From positions 95,151,988-95,215,987 of the forward strand of contig OX411310.1 in the NCBI GenBank assembly GCA_948150685.1: a stretch of 64,000 nucleotides of DNA, written 5' to 3'. The notes under the pieces are model-generated. The model was given only the letters and a program-made list of their open reading frames with translations. It ran no database searches and was not told where the DNA came from. Shown piece after piece: positions 45,772 to 58,896 of the stretch. The position numbers were made by a program, and so were the translations under genes. Source of the stretch: Rhaphigaster nebulosa. Taxonomy: Eukaryota > Arthropoda > Insecta > Hemiptera > Pentatomidae. Within the stretch, counting starts at the first letter, position 1, and each line of letters starts with the position of its first letter.

Positions 45772-48720
45772 GTTCACTATAAATATAATTAAATAAATGT
45801 ATAAATAAAAACAACGTTATAACAATATTATAAATTATTACGCCAAATTCAATTAATTACATCCAACAAATATTTGTAAAGGATACATAAATACCATGAG
45901 AGTGACGAAAGACGCATAAACTTAAGAGATTGTCGTAGATAATATTGCCTATTGTTATATTCTTTAATAGAAACTAAATTTTTCCGTTAAAACTAAGTGA
46001 AATTTCTATGGAAATTAAATGTAAACATTTAAAATCTATTTAAAGTAGGAAAGTAGTGAAAGTTGTATGATGCGCGCACGAGATTTTTTAACAACATTAT
46101 CAACTTCGATTTCAGAAATAATATAAAGATATAATGTTTCAAAAGAAGAATTAAAGTTTTGTAATTTTATTTTATTGAACAAGTGGTGGTTTTAAAAAGT
46201 GGTGAGAAAATTTTTTCTTAACGAAATATAAAGTGAAATAGAAAATTATGAAGAACAATAAGAACCAATTATTATCCTTGTTGTTTACTTGGTTTAACAA
46301 GCATATGTTAAGTTAGAGCAGGAATGGTAGATTAACATTTTTATCACTCAATTACCAATTTATTAATGGAGGTTACTTACTAACTTTGTCAGAGTGTGAA
46401 GATCGGGATATCTACGCTGATACACCACGGAATAAATAAAAAATCATTTATTTATAAAATTGTCAGTTTAAAATGGTAATAGTAATAGTATATATTAATA
46501 ATTAGTAACTATTAATCGTCGATTGATGGTGGATATATAAACCAAAATGCGTTATTTTTATTTAAAATTAGTCAAAATGTTCTCAAAGTGGAATAGGTAT
46601 TGATTTGAGTTGTTATATCTTTAAACTGCTGCTAAATGATTAATCCAGAATTTGTTAATGTTGCGTCAATTATTTTTAAATTTTTGAAGTATTGTGAAAT
46701 TTCATTTGGTTTAAAGAAACATAATTTTTCTATTGGTTGCCCCCATTCAAATAAATATAATATTGCGATAACTGCAAAACGCTGATAGTGTCACAAAACC
46801 TTAATTGATTAATACTTTTATTGAACAATTCAATTGATTAGTAATCACCTCAATTATACTTACACCATCAATATTAATCCTTAAAGATTCAATTAGTTAT
46901 CCCTATGAAGAAAAGATCTTTTATTAAGTAATTTTGTATATCAAAGTTTTTCGTAAAATATTTTATAGAATCAATATCGTAAATTTTAAGTGTACTGTAT
47001 TTACTGACCAATAATGTTATTTATAGCATAGCCTGTAACTGTACAGTCTATAATTCCACTCCACCAGTTTTTCCCAATAATGGTCGTGAAATTCCAGGTC
47101 GGCTAGTGTGATTGGAATTTGGCGAGGCGTGGTGGAGTTTTAGACCGACGGAGTTTCGGCCGCTCTGCATCGCTCCAAAAATGCGTATAGGATATCACGG
47201 TCGTTCCACGTTCCATTTGGAGGGGAATGATTTTTTTTTTGTTATTCATTTGTGAAATGGGTTACAGAAAGAATAATAGCAATTACATTCTTATTAGTCA
47301 AGCCGCTATTTCGTCCATAATATTGTTCTTTTCAGTCTCCATGTACTAAAAATTTTATTAAATTTTCTATTTTGGTTTACGGGTATATTGATAATTTTAT
47401 TGATAAATGTATTGTCTCGGATTTATTTTTAAATATGTGTATGCCGAGTATTTAATTCTACTTTCATTCAGAAAAGACTTCGAATTCTTCTGAGGAATAC
47501 TTTCCGGAATGTGCTTATCTTCGCATATTTCTACTTATTATCCCATATTTATAAGTAATTATTTTTATGATCAATTTTTTTTTTTTTTTTTTTGATGGAC
47601 TATAGTTATAACATAGTTAATGGATTTATCGATGATGAAGTGTCTCGGGTAACATATACGTTCATCAATCAAGCTTGTCGATCGCTTTAGTACTTACCAA
47701 ACATGTTGCAACACTTATTCAGATCAAAACAAGAGGATTACTCATGATAAAAAATTACAGGGCATATTTATAAATGATTGTTTTATTTTTCTAATAGAAC
47801 ATACATAACATGGTATCAGTTATTTATTAAGTGTTTACTTACAATTAAATAAAATAAATAAATAATAGCGTTACTATTTACATCAAATTCGATGTTCTTA
47901 ATCATTTCTTACACCAAAAAATAATTAAAAAGCTGATCTATGTGTACAAGCTAACTTTTGATTACCCTATTATGTACATATTGATAGAATTTTATTTATA
48001 TAACGAAAACATAACTTTGATATTTAAATCACAGAATAATTATCAATAAATCTATATACATATATAGTAAGTCGTTATTTACTAAATTAAGCATAGGTAC
48101 TTCACTAAGCTAAGTAGAACCTAATGACTATGTTTTATACAACCTTTTACTGGGGAATTACTTTTCTATAAAGTGCTTTCACTATTCTCTAGTATAAAAA
48201 TTAAACACCATTTTCATTAATTTTCGGAAGTAATATTTTTAATTGCTATTTTTTGATAATAGATAAATGAAAAATAAAACTGTAATCATTCTTAGTATCC
48301 TCGTACCTAACTGGAATAATTTCCGAACTGCTCTTCTAACGATATAAAGAAAAATCGTTTATAGTGTTTTATATAGTAGAGTATTTAATTTAAGTAATAT
48401 TTTATATATAGAATAATATTTTCCGTTAGTTACATATTTACGAAATAATATAACAATATCTTTAAAAAATCATAATTGAAAAAAGACGATTGAAAATGCC
48501 CATCATAATTTGCCATTTAATTTTTTTCTTGGTTAAAAGAGTATTTATTGCGTTTTGCGCTTTATGGTTTTTGCAAACATCTCAAGAGCGCATGCGCTAC
48601 TATTTAAGGAAATGTGTTTTATTCCTTAATATTTGTAAGGCTGGTTAAAATTTAGTTTAATTACTTATACCACTTACTGGTAGTATCTTATTTCCACGGA
48701 TGCTTTTTTGCAGTAAAATG
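45772..48720. other. AT-rich DNA with one GC-richer island (47040-47225)
   Basis: The island has 'ttccactccacca' and, inversely, 'gtggtggag' (47054 and 47132) and several CG-rich words but no ORF. The rest is AT-rich non-coding DNA with no recognised element. Confidence 0.45.
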
Positions 48721-48734
48721 AAATTAATTAATAT

Positions 48735-48830
48735 ATATTGTAAATAGTGTTGTTTGCTAAGAATTTAATACATTTACAATAATTTATAGATATTGTAAAT
48801 AGTGTTGTTTGCTAAGAATATAATAGATTT
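48735..48830 (+). repeat. 55-bp tandem duplication
   Basis: 'tattgtaaatagtgttgttt' plus 'gctaagaat' occurs twice with a 55-bp period. Confidence 0.85.
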
Positions 48831-49350
48831 TTATTAATCAATATGACCGAAATTGGTGAAAAGTAGACTGTTAAAATAATAGTGGTGCAACTAACTTCCG
48901 TGAAACTAAATTCCGACATTAAATTACTAAATCTAGTTATACAAATGTAAATCTTCAGTGAATAATTCTGACTGAATCTCAAAACGTATCCTAAAATAAG
49001 TGAATGTTAATGATTCAAAAATACTATGTTTTTAATTATTATTTTGTTAGTTACAACGTTGATAAATTCAATAAAAGATATCTATTTAATCTTTTCTTAT
49101 AGCGGTTTCATTTTAAGAAAAACGGTGCATCAATTAATTGCTAATTTGAAAAGTCGGATACTGCATAGCATGTGATTCAATAAATAACGATTGCACGCAA
49201 ATCTACTTTACGTATCAATAAAGTAATTCTATTTCTAATTATTCTCATTTTTCTTATCCTGATTTTTGGCTAAAAAATAACAGGAATATAGAATTAGCGT
49301 TGAAAACAGTGGTTTCCATTTTCGATTAGTGGTGCGAAGCGTACTCTTGA

Positions 49351-49505
49351 TTAAGAAGCGTAGGTTGCAATAGTGAAACCATGTCCGTTTGCTTCACCAT
49401 AACGGTATTGATCATCTGCGATCCACGGCGATGATGACCTATTCCCTGGACGCCGATTTTCCTCCTTCGGGAAGGATGTTGGCCACCGAATATGCTGCGC
49501 AGGTG
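49351..49505 (-). CDS. Candidate terminal exon of host gene (exon 4 of 4 seen)
   Basis: The acceptor 'ctatctcctatcgactgcag' ends at 49506. The exon begins with two bases completing a split codon, then 50 sense codons and TAA (49351-49353). The peptide contains HIRWPTSFPKEENRRPGNRS, then SSPWIADDQYRYGEANGHGF, and ends TIATYAS. The entering phase (1) equals the leaving phase of the exon at 50847-50930. It reads as a Ser/Pro/Arg-rich, probably unstructured tail. Family not recognised. Confidence 0.6.
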
Positions 49506-49599
49506 CTGCAGTCGATAGGAGATAGTCGTTCGTTATCTGAAATAAAAGAAGCAATAAACATACATAATTATCGCATTATGAAGTATTAATCATACATTA

Positions 49600-49732
49600 A
49601 GGCTGGTTTACACGAGTAAGTTTTTTTTATCAAAGCTTTGATCAAACTCATTTTGATAAAAAAAAACATGAGCAAGTGGGTTTGATGGATCAATGTGGGT
49701 CTGATCAAAAACTTGCTCGGGTAAACCAGCCT
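49600..49732. mobile_element. PIF/Harbinger-like MITE in the last intron
   Basis: The ends AGGCTGGTTTAC and GTAAACCAGCCT are perfect 12-bp inverted repeats and extend to ~30 bp with mismatches ('cgag.aagtttttt.atca'). TTA flanks both sides (49597-49599, 49733-49735), the 3-bp target typical of PIF/Harbinger. It is 133 bp with no ORF, between the last two candidate exons. Confidence 0.88.
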
Positions 49733-50846
49733 TTAGAATAAAAGTACAATAACATATAGTTTTTATTACGTAAAGGGTCTTCTTATGTCAAATTTAATTT
49801 CAATCTACAGTTTTATCCACTCCCTTATTTGAGGAAAATATAGACAAAGATTTAATCACTAAACACTGACTTACGTAACTTTCGTAAGACACGCCAATAT
49901 GTTAATTTGGTTAAGACGGAAGGTATATTTACTGAGAATGGCTTTGGTTAAGTCCAGTCTCAAAAAGTAGTAACGAATAATGCAGCTTGAAATAAAGTCG
50001 ATGGTAATAATAATAGTAAATTATAAAAGAAATGAGAATCACCATACAGACGTCAAGAAATTCTCTCTCTTCTCTGTCGCTTCAATAAGCAAAATTCTTT
50101 TGGATTTTTCTCCCTTGCAATATACGATGATGATATCTGCAAATGTGTCTGCGCCGAATTGAGATCAGGTTCTCGAGCTTTCTGTGTAGCCCGGAGGTTC
50201 ATCTCTAAGAAATCTTAAGTATTTCGTCCATAAATGAAAGAAAAAATTCTTAAATGGTTATAAGGTCACATTGTTTGATACCCTTTATGAAAAATTGTTT
50301 GTAGTCCTTTTCTACAAAAAAAAAGGACTATTCTAAAATTATAAGACATCTTACAACAGTTTATTTGTTATAAAATTCCTGGTTCTAATTATGAAGAAAT
50401 TAAAACTGTCTGCATTATTGTATTTTATAATAATGATAAGGCTTAGCGGACCCGAAGGTTCGATGCCTATGCAACCAATCGCTGTTTACAAGCCTCGGTC
50501 CAAAAACTACCCTCCGAATCCAAATCTGTAAAATCATCCTTAACGCAATGCTACCATCTAAGTTTTGGTCTACTCCTCGGACGTTTACGAGTCGGTTCAA
50601 GGTTTATTGACTTTTTGAGGATTCGTTCGCTTCTAAGCACATCTCAGCCGTCTCGATACTATAACTTAAATTATACTAACATAGTACAATTCCGAGTTGT
50701 GTAACCTCCTATGAGGTATCTGTTGAAAATTTGAATTTTTTTTTTTTTCATTTTCTTCTTATCTTCTTTTCTTATAACGATCCTTAAAGAAAAAAAGGAG
50801 CAAATTCATAAAAGGAATGAATGTTGAAATAATTTAAGCGACTCAC

Positions 50847-50930
50847 TTGATATGTTAGGTACAGTGGAATCTGGACTCCTTGCCACGGGACGGAAGACAC
50901 CGCTGCTTGTCTCACCAGGGGTTACCAGCT
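50847..50930 (-). CDS. Candidate internal exon of host gene (exon 3 of 4 seen)
   Basis: 84 nt between a strong acceptor ('gttgtattgcag', ending at 50931) and a consensus donor GTGAGT (50846-50841). Only one frame is open: two bases, then LVTPGETSSGVFRPVARSPD and STVPNIS, then one base. Both flanking introns are therefore phase 1, so the exon is symmetric. It joins 49351-49505 without breaking the frame. Confidence 0.65.
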
Positions 50931-52000
50931 CTGCAATACAACAATTATAAATCAATGAGGTTTATTCTTTTATGTAATTTAAATATTATTGAAATTACCG
51001 GTTTTCAATATAGTATATTATTACACGGCATAGCACACCTGACTCAAAACTATTACTCCATATTTCCTGAAGGATCCTGCCAAAAGAGGCTTGTATACTA
51101 AAACTAATTGCAGACCAAGGTCTCGAAAATAAATTAAATGAGATAGCTTAGATATAAGAAGAACTGATGATGTCGTATAAAAGAAAATTTTGAGGTAGTA
51201 GTAGCAGTCCAGTATTTAGGGAATAATTTTCCATACTAAGTTGGAAAAATCTGGAAAAATATTTCATAAGCAGTATTTCCTTACGGGAGGCCCTGACTCT
51301 ACTGTAGTGCCGAGAAAGAAGAAGAAGAAGTATTTCCTTAGCAATTCAAGAAAATAGTCTTGTCTTGATGAGATGACGGATTTTTTTTTTAATTTAAAGA
51401 AAAATGAATTTTTAATTCAGATTTTCGCGTTTAAAGAGGATTAAAAAAAACGACAGATTGTTAATCACAAGGCAAAATATATTTTAAAGTGGAATTTAAT
51501 TTAATAAATAAATAGCAAAAACTGGACAGAAAAGATATCGTTAGAAAAAATGTAATTTATCAATCATGATTATATTATAATAAATTATTGCTCTTTTGAT
51601 ACCTAACAAAATGTGACTTGTTCATTGCAACATCACAATCGCTTTTCTTAAAACTGATTTATAAAAAAAAAAAATTCGAGGTTTTATTTCAAAAGTTTAT
51701 ATACTTACTAGACAGTTTTATTTCGGTCAAAAAATCATAATTAGTCAATATTTTGACAATTTAAACATTTAATTCTGATTTATTATAATTTTAAAGTATT
51801 TTTATGTACATTTGTATTAGTACTAATTGGATTTTAACGTGTTTTTTTTTTTCAGGATATTTCAGATGCATGATTACTGCGGGACAGGTGTTGTTCGAAA
51901 ATGACTCCCAGGTTTTTAACAAAGTTATGGAGTGTTCAATGGAAATAGGATTCCTTCTAGTAAAATTATTATTATTATTGAATTGATATAACATGGCTAT
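50931..52000 (-). other. Intron sequence, AT-rich
   Basis: Non-coding DNA between candidate exons; a short '(gaa)n' run at ~51314-51330. No element recognised. Confidence 0.4.
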
Positions 52001-52470
52001 CAAGTGGAGGAGTCAGGGCGACCTTGTGACCCGTTGCGTGCACCACTCCTCGCTCCGGCCATATGTCGGCTGGTGCTATCGTACAACCCGCGGCACAGAG
52101 GCTCAGTCATCCGAGATTGATCACAACTGCGCACGAATGCAACCCTAATCCAGGACTAGGCCTGAAAGGAGCTCCTAAATGGGAGTCGGAAAATCCGCAA
52201 GCGTTCCTTGTTCAATTAAACGCCTCTAAGACAGGATATAAAATCCTGATCGGCTTCCGGAGTCCCACCTCCTTTGAGACTCCTGAGGACCGTGGCGGTG
52301 AAAGAACCGGAAGAGGAATAAATTGAAAAGAGGAACATTTTAAAGGGGAATTAATTGGGAGGAGAGGTGGGGGGAGGGGGCACGTGGCCGCAACTGTTGC
52401 AGTATCGGGGCCAATTACCGGAACCTGGCAAAGGGAATCTCTTCTCATCCGCTTGTCGCCATTACTTACA
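52000..52470. promoter_or_regulatory. GC-rich island, candidate conserved non-coding element
   Basis: The strongest GC-rich island in the window. Small frames on both strands (52063-52326 plus; 52448-52212 minus) have no recognisable domain, and the minus frame is mostly low-complexity Pro/Leu. It lies within the presumed intron of the candidate gene. A regulatory role is inferred from composition only. Confidence 0.3.
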
Positions 52471-52934
52471 CAGCCCCCGTTTTATAAAACAGCTCTAATG
52501 CCGATTATTTATTATTTTGGTTTATAACGATGTTAGGCAGATCGATTGGCACGGAGCATTGACCATACAAGAGATCGCTTCAAAGTTGTGAGTACAGTGA
52601 CGTTAATTAGCTTCAATACAACGATATGTACGATACGAATCTTATATACAGTAGTTATAATTATATAAAGTTGCCTTGAACAAACTCTGGATTATCCCAT
52701 TCTTTCTGTATTGAACTGACTAGTACTGTATTTTTAAAATTGAGCGATAATTTTTTTAATATTTGGTCTTCAATTTATAACCTCACAATGTGTCATATTT
52801 GTCTCCTGTTTATATATCAGTATATTCGCCCCTTAATTTTGGTTTTCCAACTTTCATCAATATCAATCTATAGCTGTAATAATGTTAACGATGTTTTAAT
52901 TTTTAATAGTTTATGTTCAAATCTAAAATTGTAT

Positions 52935-53860
52935 ATACACATGACATAACTGACGATACTACAATTTTCACGATACTTCAGTATCATACACTGGCCACAC
53001 TGACTTAAAAAAATCATTACAAAAAATCATTCTAAGTATAAACAGGCTTCATAGGTTCACAATTTAGAAAAACTCTTAATTCCTCAGATGAACATTATCT
53101 TGGGTACATTTGCAACCTAAGGATAACTTGGGACCTGCTTATCGAAATGAAACGAATGGATCTGAAAGAATGATTGAAACAACTACACACTGATTTCTTA
53201 ATCTTCAAAACTGAAAATCAGAAAGAAACTGAATACATACATATGCATACTTAAACTCATACGGACATAAGTTTAACAGAAATACGGTTCAGCAAAACAT
53301 ATTCACTTTCCAAAACCACAATCGAAAACATCAAGACTAATAACAGAAGCTCTTTGGTAGGCGATCATCAAACCTCCTCATACCGACTTAACAAATCAAT
53401 ACTGGTACTGGCACTGGTGCTACGGGCATATCAACATACAGATATGATATATGACCACAGGTTATATGCCAATCAATACAACGATAAGCACAAAAATGAG
53501 CTGAATAAGATTCCTTGCGTGAATTACGGCGCCCGAATCAAGTCTGGGATGAAATGATGTCGCTCACCGTTCTTTCCTTCGTCTGACAGAAAGTTTTCAC
53601 ACGACCCAACTAATGTCAGAGATGGATCCAACACCGATTAAATTTGTGCAGAAAGCCTGAGTTCCTTTCACTCTCCGAAAATTAACGGTGTCGGATCGCA
53701 TATTTCCTGCAGTCGGACGCCACCTCGATATACTGGATGTTACAAACCAATTACATAGCTAATGACTACAAACATAAACTAAATACTAAATCTGAGTAGT
53801 TCAAAAAACCAAAGGCGTTAATGACTTATGGGTTTTACGCCTATAAAAAAAAAAAAAATA
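52935..53860 (+). pseudogene. Decayed Jockey-like RT relic with poly(A) tail
   Basis: Fragments in family order: TDDTTIFT at ~52948 (from YADDT.I), HYLGYICNLRITWDLLIEMK at ~53095 (from YLG..LD.RLTW..HI..K), then a 67-codon frame 53354-53557 and an A-run at 53847-53860. Many stops and frameshifts; no endonuclease part. The copy is old and 5'-truncated. Assignment to Jockey rests on these two motifs. Confidence 0.6.
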
Positions 53861-53910
53861 CCGGTCGCTGACATGAACAAATAGAAACATTATAGGGCCA
53901 TTTTTTATTA

Positions 53911-53918
<8 letters not shown>

Positions 53919-53968
<50 letters not shown>
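53919..53968. repeat. (TA)n microsatellite
   Basis: About 24 TA dinucleotides. Confidence 0.95.
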
Positions 53969-53969
<1 letters not shown>

Positions 53970-53971
<2 letters not shown>

Positions 53972-55500
53972 ATGTTTATATAAACTTATAAATAATCTTA
54001 TAATAAATCTTTAGCAAATATACTTCAAAAATAAAAAATTCAACTGCTTGTACAGCAGTAGAAATATCATATATCTTACATTCCATTTTGTTGACTTGCA
54101 TGTCTAATTATAGCTTAACCAGAAGTACAAAATTCATTTGAGAATGACAATTTTTTATCGAGATGTACCCAAATTGCTTTGATAATTGCCGGATCTTAAG
54201 AAAATTATAATTGTAATTATAATACATTATAATTAAGGTATATTATAATACCCTTATAATTGTGGAATCATGAGTAACATCTCCTTGCCGGTATCGAATC
54301 CGACTCAGACATTTGTCGGACCGTGTAAAATCAGCCTTATTGTATTTTTGAAATAAAATACGATATATTTATTTTTATTTATTCGTACCTGTCAAAGTAC
54401 TCGTATAAACTGAAAGTCTGTGGTTTGACAGCGGTGCAATGGCATATTAGGCGTAAAGAAAGATAACGTCTTATGATAACAATTTCGTGGTATCGATCTA
54501 TGTATACGAAGAAGTTGAGGTGACAGATCTCTCTCATTCACGTTCTTTTAACATTAGAGCAGATATATAGGTTTTAGGGTGGAATTAATTCCTGCAAAGA
54601 CGGCTTTTGAATTTTTTAGTTGCTACCATTTTTACATTCTAAAAGTCTAGACGAATCGAAGTGTGTAAAATGTGATTTTGTTTAGCAGTCATCTTGAAAT
54701 TCTTTTAAAGTCATAAAAAGTCGTATGTCGCATCAAATCATACAAAATTTCAAATGTCACATTTTAAAAAAAAAAATGAATAACAAAATGGTTGCCAAAA
54801 CACTGAAAGCTTTTGCAGTACTGAAAATAATATTTTTTAAAAAATCAAAATGCGTTTTATAATACAAATGAATATTTATTTTATCAATATCTTTAATTGT
54901 TTTATTATAAAATATACAGCCGTACTGTACGTATTGAGTTCTTTGTTCACCATTTCGTAAAATATATTTAAAAAATTATGCGAGTTAATAAATTACTCGG
55001 TATTTCACGCTGGAAAATAATATAAAAATGGTTTTTGAAAGTAAAGTGTTTACAAATATGAAGTGAACTGCACATTGATATATCCGATGCTAGATAATCT
55101 AGCGATAAGACTCTTCCAGTTTTCAGGCACACACGTGTATAATTTTTTTCAATGTTGTATTGCTGTTTGTCATAGAATAATTGTACGTAAGTTTCTATGC
55201 GTTATGTTAAACAATCTACTTGATTTTCAAGTTGTATCTAACGAAAGATTTCGAAGTATCTGAGTATAGATTCCTTTTGGCCTACAACTAACTTTCACCA
55301 TTTAATGAAATGATATTCTCAAGTATTCTGCGATTGAATCATTAGTGAAATCACCCATTATACTAGGTTTTGTGCTTAGTATGCTGAATAGACGTATTGC
55401 GTAAGGACGAACACGAGCATAGAGAAGGAGAACATATAATAGCGTATTTATTTCTAGCTGAGACAGGAGGACAGGTGAATGGTAACATTGATCTTAGACA
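53970..55500. other. AT-rich non-coding DNA
   Basis: No gene or element recognised. A few CG-containing words near 54280-54340 are isolated. Confidence 0.5.
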
Positions 55501-55700
55501 ATGAGCCTTGAGAGGCCCTTACTGGAGCATTGAATAATTGATTGAATGGCAGTGTGTTTACCTGGAGCTGGAGCCGGCTGGATAGCGTTAATTATCTTCC
55601 AACCCCCTGCCTATTCACGGCCCCTGTCCTCCCTTCATTAGCGCTAAGCGCCTTTGCCGACAGATCTCCAAACTTTTTAGGATTTTTCTTGCTATAGTAT
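55500..55700. promoter_or_regulatory. GC-richer island with homeodomain-like ATTA motifs
   Basis: Contains 'gcgttaattatc', 'cattagcgctaagcgc' and 'gctggagccggctgg' without a protein-like frame. On the minus strand 'ctccagctccag' followed by GTAAAC looks like a donor site, but stops close all frames upstream, so I do not call an exon. Confidence 0.3.
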
Positions 55701-56033
55701 TGAGCGATACCCGTGGATCGTCATATCCACTTCATCTATAGTCATCACTATCATCAATTATTTTTCAACAGAAAAGCATTGATTCTTCGTTGCGCAGTAT
55801 GCAACGGAAATTAAGAGAGGCGCATCTCCCATTTGAGATTGATCACTTGGCAGGGGTGCAGTTGGATGAAACGGCCTTTTCCTGGGCATTGCCAAAAAAA
55901 AAATATTCTGGAAATGAAACTTTTTAACTCAGGTTTTTTATTTTACGTTAGTCCGTTATTTACTGTATATATGTGAACTTATTAGAAATAAAGTAAAATA
56001 ATATTTATTATTATTATACGTTAGTAGAAACAA

Positions 56034-56132
56034 TTATCAGTTTACGTTATACAAAAAGGTAAACTGATAAATTTTTCTTACGTTTTCTGAGAACTAATGT
56101 AACATGAATTTTACTACTCGTAGTAATTCATG
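56034..56132. repeat. Two adjacent hairpins
   Basis: TTATCAGTTTAC (56034-56045) pairs perfectly with GTAAACTGATAA (56059-56070). AACATGAATT (56101-56110) pairs with AATTCATGTT (56123-56132), with an inner ACTAC/GTAGT stem. Function unknown. Confidence 0.8.
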
Positions 56133-57759
56133 TTTTTCGTTTTAATAATCAAAAATATAGTTCAATTTTTGTTTTTATGATTAAAAACTTTTACACCATC
56201 ATTAGTGGGGCCCATTTCTAAGTTTTCGTATGGCAATCATTGTTATATGACGGCTTGGGATTTTTTTTTATCTTAGTTAAGGTTGTCGCTTTTTTGTCAT
56301 TACAAAAAATTGTTCAAATCCGTTCGTAAATTTAATTATATGTCGTTAGCCAGTAACTGTTCTAGTTTACAATTATTTAGTAATATCATCCGACCGCGTC
56401 AGGCAGTTCAATTTATATAATAATTTTACTGAGAAAAAAATACACGAAATATGGTTTGTGCGCTTTCTCAGATTTAATCGCTAATCCAATGACAAGAAAG
56501 TTATAAATTAGGCATTATAACCAATTGGACAATTGACGGAAGAATTCAAGGAGGCCAAAAAAAAGAATTTTTGAAAATTTCTGGAATCTCACTCAAGAAA
56601 AAAAAGTCAGTAAGCTTGGAATGAACATACCACATTTTGCTGGCATCAGAACCACGGTAGAAAACCAAAAGCTAAAAAAAGATGAGACCAGAAACTTAAA
56701 CATTGTTCTCAAATCCTTGTGATATTTCAGAAAGCTGCAATCAAGCAGTAGACACAGGTTTCGATTAAGTATGACGTTCTGCATTTATATTTTTTTAATA
56801 ATCTAATTTCTTTCGTGTCTTTATTTAGTAAGATAAGTAATTACATAGCAAATAAAATTGAGGCAATACTTTTTTAAAATTTTATTTTAATAAATTTATT
56901 TCGATTATATTAATTTTAATTTGTAAATAATGTAGATACCTGATTTTATAACATTTTTTTAAAATTTGTTATATTTTTGTTTTAATATTACCTATTTATT
57001 AACACTAATAGGTTCTATTATATAACTATGTTTAATTATATTTAAAAAAATAAAACAGATGATTGACTGCAATACATGGTTGAATAAAATATTACTCCGA
57101 GCTATAACACGAAAGCGATTGGTGATAACAAATATTTAGTCATAAAAAAGTGATGTATTTGGATAAATACAAATTATTATTTTTATAAAATTGACGGCCA
57201 TTTTTAAATTTATAAAACACGTTAATAAGATTAATAGGTGAGAACAAAACTCCAAAACCAGAGACACAAATTACCTAATGTTAGTAAATTATTAAAAAAC
57301 GAAGCCTTTGGTCCCTCAAATAGTAGTTATTAAATAACGATTCGCCATTTCAGGTACAATCATGACAAAAAAAAGATAGTATAACATAAACCCAGATCAG
57401 AGATAGCACATCTCAAATCAACAGTTTAAAAAGACATAGCAAAACGATATAGTTCATCAATCCAACACTGATACTACAGTTTTTGATTATTTATTTATTG
57501 AATTTATTATAAAGTGAGATGTTGAATGAAAATTAATCCAAATAATTTTTTATTAAATAATACATTTTTGTTATACCCAGAAGAAAAAAACCCTGCAAAT
57601 TATACATATGGTTTATTATTATTTATGTGTTAAATTTGTTATTAATTATTAATAATATTTCGGAATCATGGTACCAAGACTAAAAAAAAAAATATTACTT
57701 TTATTAAAGAGGTATTGCTACAATGATACTTTTATAAGCTTTAATATATGTTAGTATAC
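56133..57759. other. AT-rich non-coding DNA
   Basis: No gene or classified element recognised. Confidence 0.5.
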
Positions 57760-57861
57760 CTCTCATGAAATGCAATTGCCTGGCGACGTGTTCACGATAT
57801 AATTGAGGTGCATCCAGTGGGAAATGTGAGGACATCCATTCAAGACTGCTTCCTTTCATTT
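57760..57861 (-). CDS. Candidate internal exon of host gene (exon 2 of 4 seen)
   Basis: 102 nt between the acceptor 'gttatttttttag' (57862-57874) and the donor GTATAC (57759-57754). The open frame gives two bases, MKGSSLEWMSSHFPLDAPQL, then YREHVARQLHFMR, then one base. It is symmetric phase 1 on both sides. The peptide has strongly protein-like, amphipathic composition. It joins to 58319-58376 upstream (G+AA) and to 50847-50930 downstream (G+AG) with no stop. Family not recognised. Confidence 0.65.
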
Positions 57862-57894
57862 CTAAAAAAATAACAATATAATTTATATATACTC

Positions 57895-57896
<2 letters not shown>

Positions 57897-57941
<45 letters not shown>
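57897..57941. repeat. (TA)n microsatellite
   Basis: About 22 TA dinucleotides, directly upstream of the candidate exon in the presumed intron. Confidence 0.96.
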
Positions 57942-57943
<2 letters not shown>

Positions 57944-58318
57944 CATATTTAGAAAAGAAAAAAATATGTCAATTTAGGGTATACCAAAATATAGAAAGTG
58001 GGCCTAGTAGATGGGAGTAAAAGTCAGGAGATTATTTATAAATTTGTCATTTATAAATGTTTTTAATTAAATTAAATAATATAGCATTGGTTGATTTTTT
58101 TTTTTAAATTGTCTAAATTATGAATTATAACTGCAAATAAAATTTATTTTTGTAGTTTTCCCTTCGAAATTATAGTTAGTTATTATTTTCAATTTAGTAA
58201 TAGCTTCAATTGAAATTTAAAATAAATTAATAATGGTTATTAATATATAATATAATATATTATATAAAATTTATTCTGTTATAACTAATTTGTATATTGT
58301 TTCTATAAGTAAATTTAC

Positions 58319-58376
58319 CTTCTGCTGTATGGGGAAATTCCTTCTTATCTGCAGGCTTTGAAGTACTATCTTCTAT
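58319..58376 (-). CDS. Candidate internal exon of host gene (exon 1 of 4 seen)
   Basis: 58 nt between the acceptor 'catattccttctag' and the donor GTAAAT (58318-58313). It reads IEDSTSKPADKKEFPHTAE plus one base, entering in phase 0 and leaving in phase 1. Its frame continues into 57760-57861. Further 5' exons were not identified in the window and may lie to the right of 64000. Confidence 0.5.
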
Positions 58377-58896
58377 CTAGAAGGAATATGATAAAAAAAA
58401 ATCACTATAATTTAATTTGTAAATAAATTATTCTCATCAAAAGTTAATCCTGTTGTAATTTACATTTAAAAAAAAAATAATTGAGACCCCAAAAGGCTCT
58501 TCTCTAACATCAACTCAATTCACATACAAATTTTCAATCCTCTAGCTCAGTTTTGAGGGGATGTAATAAGTGCGACAAAATTTAAAATCATTTCAACATG
58601 CCGACATTTTGACTGAGATTTAACCCGACTTTTATGGCATAGTTCTACCTAGAAAACAGCCACGCACACCGAATTCCAGCTCATATGATCCGAAGGGAGC
58701 CGCTACAAGAGTCCTGATGTAGCGGGGGAAAAAAAACTACCCTCCTCTGATGGCCTTAGATACAGTGCAAAAGTCTATTATGTTCGAAGGAAATACGACT
58801 AAAGACCATAAAAACTGAATTAGGTAATAATTTGTGGATTCCAACTAAACCCTTAAGCCTTTTAATTAGTAGTTAATAACTTAACGAATCTGCAAG

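Noticed and set aside
55565..55700. Possible minus-strand exon ending at a GTAAAC donor
   Set aside because: Stops in all three frames shortly upstream and no pyrimidine-rich acceptor.
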